Below, one piece after another: positions 33,284 to 45,321 of a stretch of 64,000 nt of DNA. The stretch spans positions 1,082,432 through 1,146,431 of the forward strand of contig JAANYP010004771.1 in assembly GCA_020465985.1 (NCBI GenBank), in the 5' to 3' direction. The position numbers were made by a program, and so were the translations under genes. The DNA comes from Centrapalus pauciflorus (taxonomy: Eukaryota > Streptophyta > Magnoliopsida > Asterales > Asteraceae). Position 1 is the stretch's first letter. Each line of letters starts with the position of its first letter. The notes under the pieces were generated by a model. The model was not told the DNA's origin and made no database searches. It worked only from the letters and a program-made list of their open reading frames with translations.

Positions 33284-33709
33284 TGGAGATGATTTTTACA
33301 ACCGTCGTGCAAATATGTTGATTTCCCAAATGAGTATTGGGACTCCAATGAACATGAAGACTACAACGGATGAGACCTGGTTTCTGGCACATGGAATTGA
33401 CTGCCCAAGCAATGACAGAAAAGTAACAGGTCATGGGAACAGTCCAGAATTCCAGATCCACAAGGAAGTGGTCCAAATGAAAAGAATTGGTCAATTGCAG
33501 GAGGATTTGTACTTTTCTGTTTGTTGCTGGGAACTGGCTTTTGGGTCTGCTGCATTCAACAAAGCTATTCAAGATTTCAAGCACATGAGCTTCCATGCCG
33601 GTGTAGAGGTCTATTGAATTTGATCTGCTTTTGCCAGTTTCTTTTGGCTGTTTATTGGTTCCATTAACTTGTTATTGGAAGGTTGGTTTGGAGGGGACGA
33701 CTCCATCAG

Positions 33710-34378
33710 TAGGCATGGCAAAAAAAACCCAACCCCGACGGGGAACCCGTAACTCGACCCCGATTTGACCGGGGAATCCCCGAGTTGACCGGGGATGGGG
33801 ATGGGGACGGGGAATCCCCGATTTAAAATAATGGGGATGGGGCGGGGTTGGGAGACACTTTAATCCCCCGACCCCGAACCCGACCCCGGTTATAAATTAT
33901 GTTTTAATATAAATTATTATATATATATTTAACTTTACAATGTAAATTATTCATTACATTTTATATAATATATTAAATATCATTGTATATGACTTTTCTA
34001 TAGTTTAAAATACTATTGTTATTTTTCATTTCATTGGTTTTATAAATGTTTTGCATCCATTTCTTTGTTTTAGTTTTATTACAAATTATAGGTTATATAT
34101 GTAGATACCTCAAATATGTTTGAATTAATTTTTTTTAATGTTTATTTACATATATTTTTATACCAAATTACTATTTATAGTTTAAATTTAAATAATCTTT
34201 AGGAGCTTGAAAAACCCGATTCCCCGACGGGGATCCCCGATCCCCGATTGGGACGGGGATGGGAATAGGAACTCAATCCCCGACGGGGATGGGGCCGGGG
34301 ATGGGGGAGATGATTATGAAGCGGGGATGGGGACGGGAACTGAGATCCCCGCCCCGCCCCGCCCCATTGCCATCCCTA
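33710..34378. mobile_element. hAT MITE with GGGGAT-rich ends and perfect 8-bp target duplication
   Basis: The ends TAGGCATGGCAA and, inverted, TAGGGATGGCAATGG are hAT-like. They are followed on both sides by strongly G/C-biased arrays of 'GGGGATGGGGACGGGG' type around an AT-rich core. It is flanked by TCCATCAG at 33702-33709 and 34379-34386. Noncoding. Confidence 0.88.
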
Positions 34379-34386
34379 TCCATCAG

Positions 34387-35337
34387 ATTCTAATTTGTAG
34401 TTGTAGCTGAGAAATAATGTTGGAAATTAATTTAACCAATGTCTAAATCACGATACCTTTCAAGAACTACTATTTATGGGTCTTGTAGGTGCTAGTTAAA
34501 GAGGGACTTGTTTCCATAGTGTTGGTTTGTTCTTAAGGTTGCATTCTTCTCGTTATGCTCATCGACATTATAATTGGTTAATTATGAGCCGCAAGATGAA
34601 GGCTAGCACCTCAGGAGAATTGTACATTATTTGGGCAACGCTTGCTGGTATTCTTGCTAAAGGACAGGATGTGTACAAATATTTTACCAAAACCATCATA
34701 TTCTCTCAAGACTAATTGTCATAAGCTCCGACCAAATCTTTCAACCAAAGATTATCGACTTTAAAACTACGATAATAACCTTAAATTAATGTATATGAAC
34801 CAATGATTTGCACTTTTGCAGTAACCAGTTATACCAACATCTCAAGCTATCAAGAGCAAGAGGGTCATGTGTGATGTGTCATCTGTCCTTCAAAAGGAAC
34901 AACCGTTAAGACTTAAGAGTACACTTTGCATAAACCCAGCCTAAAAGGCATCATCGATATCATGGTACATTATTTTAGTGTGCTGCTTTTGGTCGTGAGA
35001 GAGAGAGAGGACACGTCATCATTCATCAAAACGGCAGCGTACTGATTTAACTAATCTGACACATCTCATATGGTGCTACATCTGCTTAATTCTTCTGGTT
35101 CAAATTTGAATATATCAGACACGATCCTTGTCTTTACAAGGGGGGCACATACACTGGTCATTCCTAACAAACATTAAACCAAAAAATGAAGAGGAGACCA
35201 TAATTACACCTTTCCTGTATAGTCCAAATAATCCACAATAATATACATTTTCTGTTTAATAAAAAACCAAACTGGCAAGTTTTAATCGGTTAACTCAGAG
35301 GTTGCGGTTGCAGGTTTGAAACACTTTGAAAAGAACA
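34387..35337. other. intergenic region / 3' flank of the minus-strand gene
   Basis: No gene. A short (GA)n stretch near 34997-35010. The last few hundred bases should be the 3' UTR of the 35338-42243 gene. Confidence 0.4.
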
Positions 35338-38300
35338 TCAGAACATATTCAATTCCGTAAGATCATCCATCGGTATGTCAAGTCCTGCAGAATAATGGTC
35401 TTGTAACTCCTCTTCGTCAAAGTTCAGCAAGGAACTCAGATCCTGAGGACCACCAAGGTCGTTGCCTACACCTAATTCATCCATCGGGTCTAAATCGTGT
35501 AGCGACAGATTCATGGAGTCGATTTCCTTACTCTCAGACATATCTTGAGGTCTATTACCATGAGGCACCGTCCGAATGTCTCTTCTCTTGTCGCCACCAC
35601 CATCTACCATCTGACTAGGTCCATATCCATATACCGAAGGTTGTACAGGGTGTATCGTTCTCGTAGATGTTGGTGGTTGAGCCGCCTTTTGTTTGGATTT
35701 TGGTTTGGTCTTCCTCTCCCCCTGATATGCACGCCCACCTTTGGCAACATCCCGCTCACATCTCTTTCCCATTGTTCCACCCAAAACAGTGCCAACGTCA
35801 TCAAGCAACAGTTCTTTCTTCTTTCCTCTGTTTGACATTGGTCCATGCATGGCAAAAGGATCATCTGATACATGATGAGAATTTCCAAAAATGTTAGGTG
35901 AAGTACCCATCTAAAGCCTCATAAAGAAGCTTGTTAATTTATTATAGGTCTGCTCCATAATTAAAATATATATTCATCATTGACAGCAGTAAAATTTTTG
36001 GTGGAGATAACAAATAAGCAATCTGTCAGCACAATGTTTTGTAGTTTGTGTGGTAACAAACATCTGTAAAAATGTTCTAATAGAATTGTCGTTTGTCATA
36101 TTGGCATGATGTTGATGGCATGTTCGTCCTTTTGGTAGTTATTACCCCTACATTAACTTGCTAAATGGGTGCGAATTATTTTGAGTGATTAAAGTGCAAC
36201 TGCTAGAGCATTGAAAAACTGGCCTACCTGATGATATCCTTAAGTCTGGCTGGGGGTTCTGGAATCCAATATACTTGGTAGTGGTGTTAGCAACTAGCCC
36301 ACCAACAGAAGCTGTTGGCTCCAACTCGAATTCCTGTGGAGCAAAAAGGATATCTCGAAGAGGAGGCACGCTGAAGCAACTTATACCTGATTTTACAAAT
36401 TTACGACATTTTGCAAGTGTCCTCCTTCCAAATGCCAATGCAACGTGCTTCGGAACCTTAGGAATCCCAGCTCTAGAAGCACCTCTAGTAGCCTGCTAAC
36501 AAAGATGTCACAGTTGAGCTGATCCAGAGTTAGCAACAAAATCATTCAGGTTTTAAAAATAATTTGACACATGTTCTGCAAGGGATTCCACATTAAGTAA
36601 GTTGAAGTAAAAAACAGCAGAAGAGGTGAGAACTTGCCAGAAGTTTTCTGTGAGCCAGCTCCACTAATCTATCCATTGCAACCTGCTCAAGATCCCTGCA
36701 GGTCAACCCGACGATGTTAAAACTTCAAAATACCATCAATGCCAACCAACCAAAGTTGAACGTTATACATTCACATGTGAAGTGTTCTTACCGCCCTACA
36801 ACACTGCTTCCAACACCTTTACATATTTTCTCCAAGTATGCCTTCTTTTTACCATTCTATCAATAACAAAAACAGAAATGCACAATAAATATCGGAGAAC
36901 ATTCTACATATCAATGGAAATTATCATCCAAGCCTAATAACCTGCTGTTGAAGTCTTAACTTCAGCTGGTTGATTTCATGCTTGATTGCTTCATCCTCCT
37001 TGTCATCCAAGTTAGGCTTCCAGAGAAAGAAGGCAGAAAGAAAAGAGTTAGAATAAAGAAACAAACGTTCCAGCCCTTCCAAAAAAAAAAGGCAACATAA
37101 TCATTATTTAGCTCGATAGTAACTTAAACATTAAGAATAATAGACACTGAGCCTACCACTAATTCCGGATATAAACCTATGCTCTGGAGCTCGAAAAGAA
37201 GTTTGTCATCTAGACGCATTTGTTCATACCGAGTATCATACGAAGAAATGTGAAAGCCTTCCATTTGTAACACTTGTGACCTGTCGAGAAAGTTCTTTGA
37301 GATCCCGGCCAACAGCTCAACATCTTCACATGGAGAATCATTAATGCTAGGGCTTCTAAAATCATTGTTACATCCATTGATAGAAAAAGACACCTTCACA
37401 GAATGAGGACTTTTTGCATGAACACCATACATGGTATCACATTCGATTTCCCTCCTAGCCCTCTTCCTAGGCTCATAATCATCAAGGTGAAATGTATCAT
37501 AAGTTGAATCACAAAAGGCATCCTGATGTGGGATATTCACAGGATCTTCTTCAAGTTCATCAATAGCATCTTCTATAATGAGTGCTGATAATACTCTTTG
37601 GAATAATGGGATGAATTCTTTAGGTGTTTTATCCGAATCGAGTCTCCCTGAAAAAGACTCACTTCCCTGGTGTTTCACGTGTCCATTTTTTTCTCCAGAA
37701 GCATGTGTGTCATATACAGAGGCTTCATGTGGAAAGCTCACCTGTGTTAGCAAAAAAAAGCTCAAATTCATTCATGAAGCAATGACTCAGGTGCATACTA
37801 AAAAAAACAAAAACACCTAAAAAAGCTCCTTGATGGTGACAATATTGAAAAAACTTGTAGATCAAAGTCGATGTCAACTATATCTTGTAACAATTGCTAA
37901 AGGATAAATACGTAAATGTGGATCAGACTCTTTAATGAAAGAAATGTTGCATTTATTTTGGGACAGACTACAGAGGGAGTAAAGCATATCAAGATTTTAG
38001 GTTTAAGGTATGTAGTTATGTACCACAACATTATTTTCACGAATCGGCAACGGCGGAAAGCTTTCCTGAATATTTTGCTCTTTTAACTGCTTCAAATCAA
38101 CACAGCAAGTGATTAAAATTATGTGTAAAATGTGACCATTCATGTGTAAAATAATATTAGGATATTGTTAAAAAGCATTTCCCACCTGCAGGGATAAGTA
38201 GAATTTATCTTTTGAACTAACAGGGGCAAACACTGGCTCCATTTTTTTCCAGAAAGGACTTGAACATGCTAGATCTACAGAAGCAGTCAAATATTTTAAA

Positions 38301-41300
38301 TAACATATACTAAAATGCTTAGCTAGAATAATAATACATTTCTAATTTTATAACAAAAAAAAAAAAGCAATAAAATAATGTCTTACAGCTAGCATTACGG
38401 GCATGATTTGCTGCTGCTAACAGTTCTTCACGGTCATCATCATTTTTCACTGCAATAATCAAAATCATATCTCTGATTCATCAAGGAAAACAGACATGGT
38501 TCTTTAAAGGATGCTGACAGTTGGATAAAATTTTCACCAGCTCCCAGAATGTGAATAAAAAGAAATTGATAAATAACTTCTTTTCCAAGTAGGAATCTTT
38601 AAGGACTAGAAATTCAGAGCAAGCTTATATTTTTTAATCTGAAATAAATATACCTGTACAATCAGAACCACTGTTCTGCAAATGGCCAAGACGTGAAAAT
38701 CCTTTACGTTCCGATAGTTTTTTCAAAGGGCGACCTGACTTACTGGTAAAAAAAGTCATCATTGCATGAGCAAACAAACGAGATAAAAACTATGCATTAT
38801 TTTACAAAAATAAATCTAGCACCTTCCATTCTTCTCATAACCAGGTCTGTTACTTCGAATTGGTTTTAATGTGGCTGCATTATCTAGCTTCTCCCCATTC
38901 AGTGAAGTGCTAGCCCTTGCGATTAAAGGACCTCTTCCACTGCGCCCTTGTCTCCGCACACCCTCACCAGTTTCCTCATTAATAATCGGTTTGAGCTTCA
39001 TTCCAGGTACTAAAGAAGGTCCAAGATTCTGACCATCGTTTGTGTTTGCATTTGCATCTGCATCATCGTTTCCCTTTCCTTTGTCCTTCAATCTACTTTC
39101 ACCACCAACAGATTCTTCACTTTCAGACAACCGATGAGGAGATTGTACATGCTCTGTTTTAGGTTTCAACTGTTGGGGTTGGGGACCACTTGTAGCATGT
39201 TTGGAAATTAGAGGACCATTGGTCCCATCAGAGGTTAATCTAACACTAATATCAGAGTGTGAACAACTGTCAGATGATAGCTGTTTTTCTTCTTGATTCG
39301 AGACAGGAGACACCAGATTCGCTCTCCTAGTTCGAGACATTTTCTGTGGTCTCTGACCAACCCATTGGGCCATAGAGGGGGATGAGCCTGACGGCATAGC
39401 ACGCTTGCGATTGCTGACTCCACTGGTTGAAGGGATTTTGCTGGCACCTGTCACATTCTCCCAGGTTTCCGGGGTTCCAGATACACGAGGGGTACTTGGG
39501 GATGGGCTAGCTGCCACCATAGCACCATTACGTGGAGTCCTTGAAGCCTTCCCCTTTGGCACTGGACTGCCACAGGCAGTATAATTATCATCACGAGCAT
39601 TTAACCTGGAAATAGAATATGATACCACCAACAGGCAAAAAGATGCATAATTAGAATCAAACGACTATATCACATAAAATATGGAAAATGCCAAATGTCG
39701 CAACAAGTATCATAGCTGATGAGTGTACACATACTTGGTGCTTCCTTTCACCACAATTCTTTCCTTATTTGATCCAGAAGTAAGATCTCTGGGAAGAGAG
39801 GGCCCCTCCGCATCATTTCTGGGAGACAAGCGAGTACGAGAGCTATTTGGCAAAGACGTCCCTTCGAACTTGTTATCTGCCTTGTGAGTGCCACCAGTAC
39901 CATTAGAAGCTCCTAGTCTGCAGAGTTCCAATGAAATTTATTACTTCAAAAAGCTCAAACTCTATTTATGATTATATGTATGTATCTTCTCTCTTGGAGC
40001 AACCTGCAATCTTATTTAGATTAGACTTAAATTACTTTTCTTTAAAACATCTTGTCTCTCTTATTTAAATTATGCATACACCATTTATTTCACTTCTCTC
40101 TATCAAAAAGATATGATTTTCAAATTCTAAAAGCACATGATTATGTCAAAATTCTCTTCCTAAAATTTTAGTAATTTACTCATCTTTAAAATCTTTAATC
40201 TTAGCAATATCCATTCATCCCCTCCAAATTCTTTCAAATTACAAGCAAAAGAAGAAAGTGAATAAATCTACAAACATACTCCCATTGTATCAACCATAAT
40301 AAAGGATCAAGAAATCCATTATTTGGGTTACAATTTCAACATTGTTTCTAATCCAAAAGTTGATGATGCAATCCAACTGAACTATATATTAAACTAACGC
40401 AACCCAATTTGTTGTTAGTTAAGTAGGGTGAATGAACTCTTATGTTTAGCCTAACCCGGTGTGGGAATAATAGATTTGCTACCTGTAAGGTTGGGTCTCA
40501 CTTGATTGCAACCCAGGTTCATTGGCAACCTTGTTTTGAACAGTTCTTTTTGCCTCTCCATTGCTATCGATAGGTCTTGTGAAAACCGTGCCTACTGAAC
40601 GTTTTCTTTTCATTTTTTTATCCCACCCTTCCCCTCCTCCAGGCAACCTTTGAATCTTCTCTTCCAACATATCAGATTCTCCACCACTGTCCTTGAGTAG
40701 ATCTCGATCTTTAGCCATTGCCACAGGCTGCCTTCTTAAACCATTACTTCGTAACTCCACCTGCAAAGAGATTTCGAAAACTACATATGATGAGTTTCAC
40801 ACTAATCCAAAATCTAAGTATGCAGAAGATATTATTCAAAACAAGCTTGACAACAGAACGGATGAAAATTTTCCAAAATTCAAGCAACAAACAACTGACA
40901 AAATGCTATGTTACCAAAATCAATTACACATTACACGAATGCTTTTATAGCTGTACTTGTTAGGCAACACACCTCTCTTTGATTGTGTGGCTACACATGT
41001 CTACATTTATATCTGTGATGTTTGACTTTTCATTGCATACCAAAATGTAGAAAATAGTAAAAGTCAGTCTCCTTTCATAGACCTTGAAGGGTCACAAAGC
41101 CTCCGAGATAAGACAGTGCTAAGGTTCTAAGGTATAAGTTCCCATTCTGCCAGAAGATAGAGCTAAAAATAATTCAAAATCAGTTTTTCTCAGACGTATT
41201 GTAATTTAGTTCAGAAGATGTTGACCAATACAGATTGAACACCTAGTTGTGCCATTCAGATTGTTACTTCATAGCTTCAAGTAGATCAATGTAATAAACA

Positions 41301-42243
41301 GATAAACAAGCTTGCAAAATCATATTAGAAGCAAACCCTTGTTTCTGCAACTGAAGTGCGGACTCGCTTGTTCAAAAGAACGTTCTTAGGACGATCTTCT
41401 ACTCTTTGATTTACAAATTCGGTGGGGTTTCTGTGAGTTTGAGTCCCAATTTTTGAGGTTAAAGCACCTGCTTGATCATTAGTCATTAATTCATTCCTCT
41501 GCAGTTTCTTTGCTATTACACCATCACAATATTTATCCAACTTATGCAAGTGTTCATCCAATTTGCTTGCCCTGCCCCTGTTAAGAAGGCCACATCATAG
41601 AATATTAACAAGGATCAAGAAATGCTACTGACATATTTTTGTGCCATGCCAATCCAGAGTTCTCATCGAAACTATGCAAAGTCACACAGATGACATTTGT
41701 GGCTCACTGAACATCGGCGATGACCATAAACTTAAAAATCCAAGTATCCAACAAGACTAGTAGTCAGTAGTATAGAGACAAAGGCAACAAAAAGTACCTA
41801 GCTGTGGCACATGTATCCACAACACTCGATCTCAACCGCTTTAAATCCTCTGCAACAGCCAGGAGTGGTGAAGGCTTCATGTTAGCAGAACCAGCAGCCC
41901 CAGAAGAAGTCTCTTCAGTTGTGCTTCCAACGAAAAGCTCCATGACCCTCTTTAATTCAACTGACCTATCAATCTTTCGTTCAACCATCGGAATCGGCTC
42001 AAGCGACAAACATTGAGACAATGACGGCATATTCCCAGATGCTACCACGGCATTACTTCCACCTCGTGAGCCAGCAATCCCTGAACTAAACAGCCGACTG
42101 TCAGCACCCTCTCTGAAGCTTCCAGACCTATCCAAATTGGGCCCCGCGGTATGAGTCCCCCTCTTCCCATTCGAATAAGTTCCAGAAAAAACCGGCTCAG
42201 AAGAACTGGCTGAAGGCGATTCAAATCTTGCATTTCCAGCCAT
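35338..42243 (-). CDS. large basic nuclear protein, At4g29790/At2g19390 type (possible SAGA-complex subunit)
   Basis: Fifteen coding exons: 42243-41798, 41577-41337, 40760-40483, 39917-39735, 39605-38823, 38742-38654, 38449-38387, 38274-38186, 38086-38024, 37741-37157, 37016-36942, 36856-36792, 36695-36638, 36492-36228 and 35864-35338. Together they give 1269 aa (Arabidopsis homologues are about 1200). The protein starts MAGNARFESPSASSSEP and is Ser/Arg/Pro-rich in its first half. It has basic patches (KRKRS, PRKRARRE), a conserved middle (ASYLACSSPFWKKMEPVFAPV) and an acidic tail rich in D, E and L ending DDLTELNMF. No catalytic domain is recognised. I recall the Arabidopsis pair being described as plant SAGA histone-acetyltransferase subunits (SCS2A/B), but I am not certain. 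Intron 13 uses a GC donor. An alternative last-exon acceptor at about 35911 would hit stops. Confidence 0.85.
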
Positions 42244-42633
42244 AACTCAAAACAATCCAAGTACCCCACTCATACGTAGGACATCTTAAACACTTTATTC
42301 TGAATGAATTACCAATTACACGTAAATGAGAATCTTGATTAAAGTAAACGTCGAGCTTACAGAACAAACAAATATAATCATCACGAATTCCAACCAAAAA
42401 GTCAGCGCTCTACTTAGAACATCTTGATAAAAGTTCAAATTGTTCGTACATAGTCCAACAACATACTACCTACAGCTACGTGCATAAAAACCTAGAGATA
42501 TGAACTACATTTCATAATTCAAGAAACAAAAGAGAAATTGGATGATTCTGTACCCTAGTTCTTAGTCGGACGATTTTTAGCCAAATTGAGGAAGGAAATG
42601 CATAATTGGATAGGGGAAATAATACCTGCGCTT

Positions 42634-42780
42634 ATAAAGATTCCGTTGACGGTCAGGCGTGAAAATCCGGTGACTGGTGGTGGTCGTTGTCGTCGTCTCC
42701 GTATCTCTCGCGGTGTCGCTTTTTCCCACAGTTGGTTTCTCTCCGTGTTCCTTTTTTGGTCAGAAGTCGGCTGATTGTAG
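42634..42780 (-). promoter_or_regulatory. probable 5'-UTR exon and promoter of the large nuclear protein gene
   Basis: On the minus strand a donor (GCGCAG followed by GTATTA, boundary about 42633/42634) closes a GC-richer segment about 0.4 kb before the start codon, so the first exon is probably noncoding. Upstream (42780-42880) several TGGGCT, GGGCTT and GGGCCT motifs occur, similar to site-II-like elements of housekeeping plant promoters. Inference only. Confidence 0.4.
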
Positions 42781-42899
42781 AGGGCTGGGCTTCTGTTTTT
42801 CCAGTTTTACATTGCGGCGGAACGGGCCTTATAGACCATCATATTGGGCTCATTTGAGGATTACAAGCCCAGCATCCTATTCCTCCTATAGGCTATAGT

Positions 42900-43879
42900 C
42901 CTATACATACATGATACATCTATATATAACTATATGTATGTATTATATATATATAGTTTGGATCAATGAGGTATCATGTTAGACTTGTTAAATCGGAGTC
43001 AATTCATGTTTGGTTATGAGTTTAAAAGATAATATAATCAATTAGGTTTATCTTAAAAAATAAATGACAACTAATAAATTAATAAATTCTTTAATTATAA
43101 GGATTTACTTCCATAACATATCTATAATAAATTTCAAAATGAGTTTTAATGAACAGGTTCAATTGGATTCGACAATGGATTTTAGTGAACATGTTCAATC
43201 GGATTCGACAAATGGGTTTTAGTGAAAATATTCAATCGGAGATGTCAAATAAATGTATTTATTATTTTCATCAAATCATTCGTGAATGTTCAATTTCATT
43301 TACACGTTATTGAACATGTACAATCGGGGTTTATTGTGTTTTTAGTCGCTGTTAACCGTATTGGTGATAAACCAATATTGACGGTATTGAACATGTTCAA
43401 TTGTGGTTTATGGAGTGTCATCAATGCACATTTTAAATAAAATTTTGAATACCTAAACTACCATATTAAATCACAACAAAAATAAATTAAAAAATACAGA
43501 AATATCATTTCTGATTTAATTCAATAATATATTAATATAGAAGGATATATATAATAAAAAGTCTGCAAGGATATATGCCTAATGTTTAAAGTTTACAAAG
43601 AAGTTTGTAGTGTATGTTTGACACGACTAGCTGAAGCTTTTAGTAGCTTCTGAGAGCTGTAGTTTTTTAAAGGAGATGTAGTCATTTTGTTTTTATAAAT
43701 GTGTTTGGTAAAATAGTTGTAACTTTTAATATTAAATGACACAGAATGACATTGATATTAATTAAAATTTGTAATTTATAATTATTAGGAAGATAAAAAA
43801 GTAATTTTGTTTGACCAGAATCAAAAGTAAGGTTCTATAACCAAATGAAACTTTTGAATTTGAACATTAAAAAATCAAA
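42900..43879. other. intergenic space between two divergently transcribed genes
   Basis: About 1 kb between the 5' ends of the large nuclear protein gene (-) and the aminoalcohol phosphotransferase gene (+). AT-rich, with a 37-bp tandem repeat at 43141-43240 and MITE-like sequence around 43.6-43.85 kb that I could not delimit. Confidence 0.5.
43141..43240. repeat. ~37-bp tandem repeat, about 2.7 copies
   Basis: Units of 'TTTTARTGAACAKGTTCAAT' plus 'YGGATTCGACAA' at 43141-43175, 43176-43212 and a partial third at 43213-43240. Related 'GAACATGTTCAAT' words recur near 43311 and 43389. Confidence 0.75.
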
Positions 43880-44095
43880 AACCCATAGGGCGGGAGATAT
43901 TTCGCAGAAAACGAATCATTGAAACCAATCGCTCTGTCTTGGTACGCACAATCGCAGATCTGCTTTCATCTTTCCTTTTCTCTATTTTTTTCATGTATAT
44001 TGATGTTTTTCTTTTAATTTGTTGTAATCTTGATCATTCCACTCGGAGATAGATTCTGTGCATATGCAACAACCTTATTCCCAGTTCCAGGGTTT
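43880..44095 (+). repeat. 216-bp direct duplication, copy A (putative 5' exon/promoter of the phosphotransferase gene)
   Basis: Identical by eye to 44413-44628, offset 533 bases. At its 3' edge the sequence runs into GTAAGT at 44097-44102, a consensus splice donor, so this copy could serve as a noncoding first exon of the downstream gene. Confidence 0.85.
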
Positions 44096-44412
44096 TGTAA
44101 GTCAGACATTACCAATTTAATAATTTATGAATCAATTTCATAATTTAATCATGCCGCAAGAACCAAAAGTAAATTTTGTCAAATCAATAATCGAATTGCA
44201 AGTACAATCTCGTGCGTGTGGTTTGGATGGCGCTAGTTTCAGATGTAACGCACACGGTCTTCACAGTTTTGACAACGCATGGTCAACTGGCATCTGAAAC
44301 ACGCCGTGAGTGGCACTCAGTTTCCACGTGGGAATCAAACCCCAAAAAATGATATATTATTTTTATGAGGCAAAAGTTTGTCCATTTCGAATATCGCTTT
44401 ATGCCGACTTAT

Positions 44413-44628
44413 AACCCATAGGGCGGGAGATATTTCGCAGAAAACGAATCATTGAAACCAATCGCTCTGTCTTGGTACGCACAATCGCAGATCTGCTTTC
44501 ATCTTTCCTTTTCTCTATTTTTTTCATGTATATTGATGTTTTTCTTTTAATTTGTTGTAATCTTGATCATTCCACTCGGAGATAGATTCTGTGCATATGC
44601 AACAACCTTATTCCCAGTTCCAGGGTTT
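44413..44628 (+). repeat. 216-bp direct duplication, copy B
   Basis: Second copy of the segment at 43880-44095. It is followed by TCATTCTTAAACCCTG instead of the GTAAGT donor. The 317 bases between the copies (44096-44412) are unique in this window. Confidence 0.85.
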
Positions 44629-45321
44629 CATTCTTAAACCCTGTTTGACGTATAAATGTCTCGTTTATGTTTATATTATGTTTTTCTTTTTCCTGTATGT
44701 AATTTTTAATCTCAATTTCTTGATACTTTCACGGTTTCACGAGTTCGGTTTGTTTAGTTTGAACTTGGCAGTTGTTTGAATCTTGAAGAACTGATATCGT
44801 AAGGGAAATAATTTTTTTAATCGTTTTCTTGTTAGAATCCGTCTACAGATTTCTAGGCTTATGCAAGTCTAAATATTTTAAAACCTGTCTATTAAAGAAG
44901 CAAAAGACCGAATAAAAGCCCTCTAAAAGTAATCCAGATGGTATACCACCAACAGTAAACTTGAGGCGCATTTGTGGCTACATGTTTCCATCTTGAAATT
45001 CAAAGGCCTTAATTGTAAAAAAGTTGTTCTTCATCCGTTATGTTTGGTATTTTCATTTATATGATTGTGAAAATTTTGAGGATATGGCAGGTGGTTATTA
45101 ATATCAGAGAATGTTTGGCCCCATCCGGAGAGGGGGAGAGGGTTCAAATTTCTGTGGGTTTTGAACTTTTGATAAATATTGATCATCATACATAATACAT
45201 AGATGCAGCAAGTATTGCCTTAAAATATGGTGCTAGAAGTTCGATTATTTAATTTGAATTTTTTGAAGTAACAGTGTTTTCATAAATTGCAGGTTGTAGA
45301 AGCTAAATAGAGCTATACACA

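Larger units (their letters stand above)
31350..33617 (+). pseudogene. relic of a plant LisH/DYRK-type protein kinase gene (N-terminal region only)
   Basis: Exon-like pieces in order on the plus strand. About 31364-31500 gives DSNASVDLYQHE followed by stops and HPSKVPGTDSLAA. At 31690-32067 there is an open frame (31711-32067) whose translation includes ITVKEQVDE, GSLCFPATSG and LKSDDKPS. At 33285-33617 there is GDDFYNRRANM, then DETWFLAHGIDCPSNDRKVT. These resemble the long non-kinase N-terminal region of plant DYRK-family kinases (At1g73450/At1g73460 type), as I recall it. Frame breaks, missing start, missing kinase domain and an inserted repeat (about 33131-33283) make it a degraded fragment. 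Family assignment is from memory and moderate. Confidence 0.5.

Noticed and set aside
34207..34410. Gly/Asp/Pro-rich frame (GDGDG-like)
   Set aside because: It is the G/C-rich terminal array of the hAT MITE, and it reads through the element border.
35545..35897. Plus-strand frames opposite the last exon of the large nuclear protein gene
   Set aside because: Antisense shadows; the minus-strand frame joins the rest of the gene in phase.
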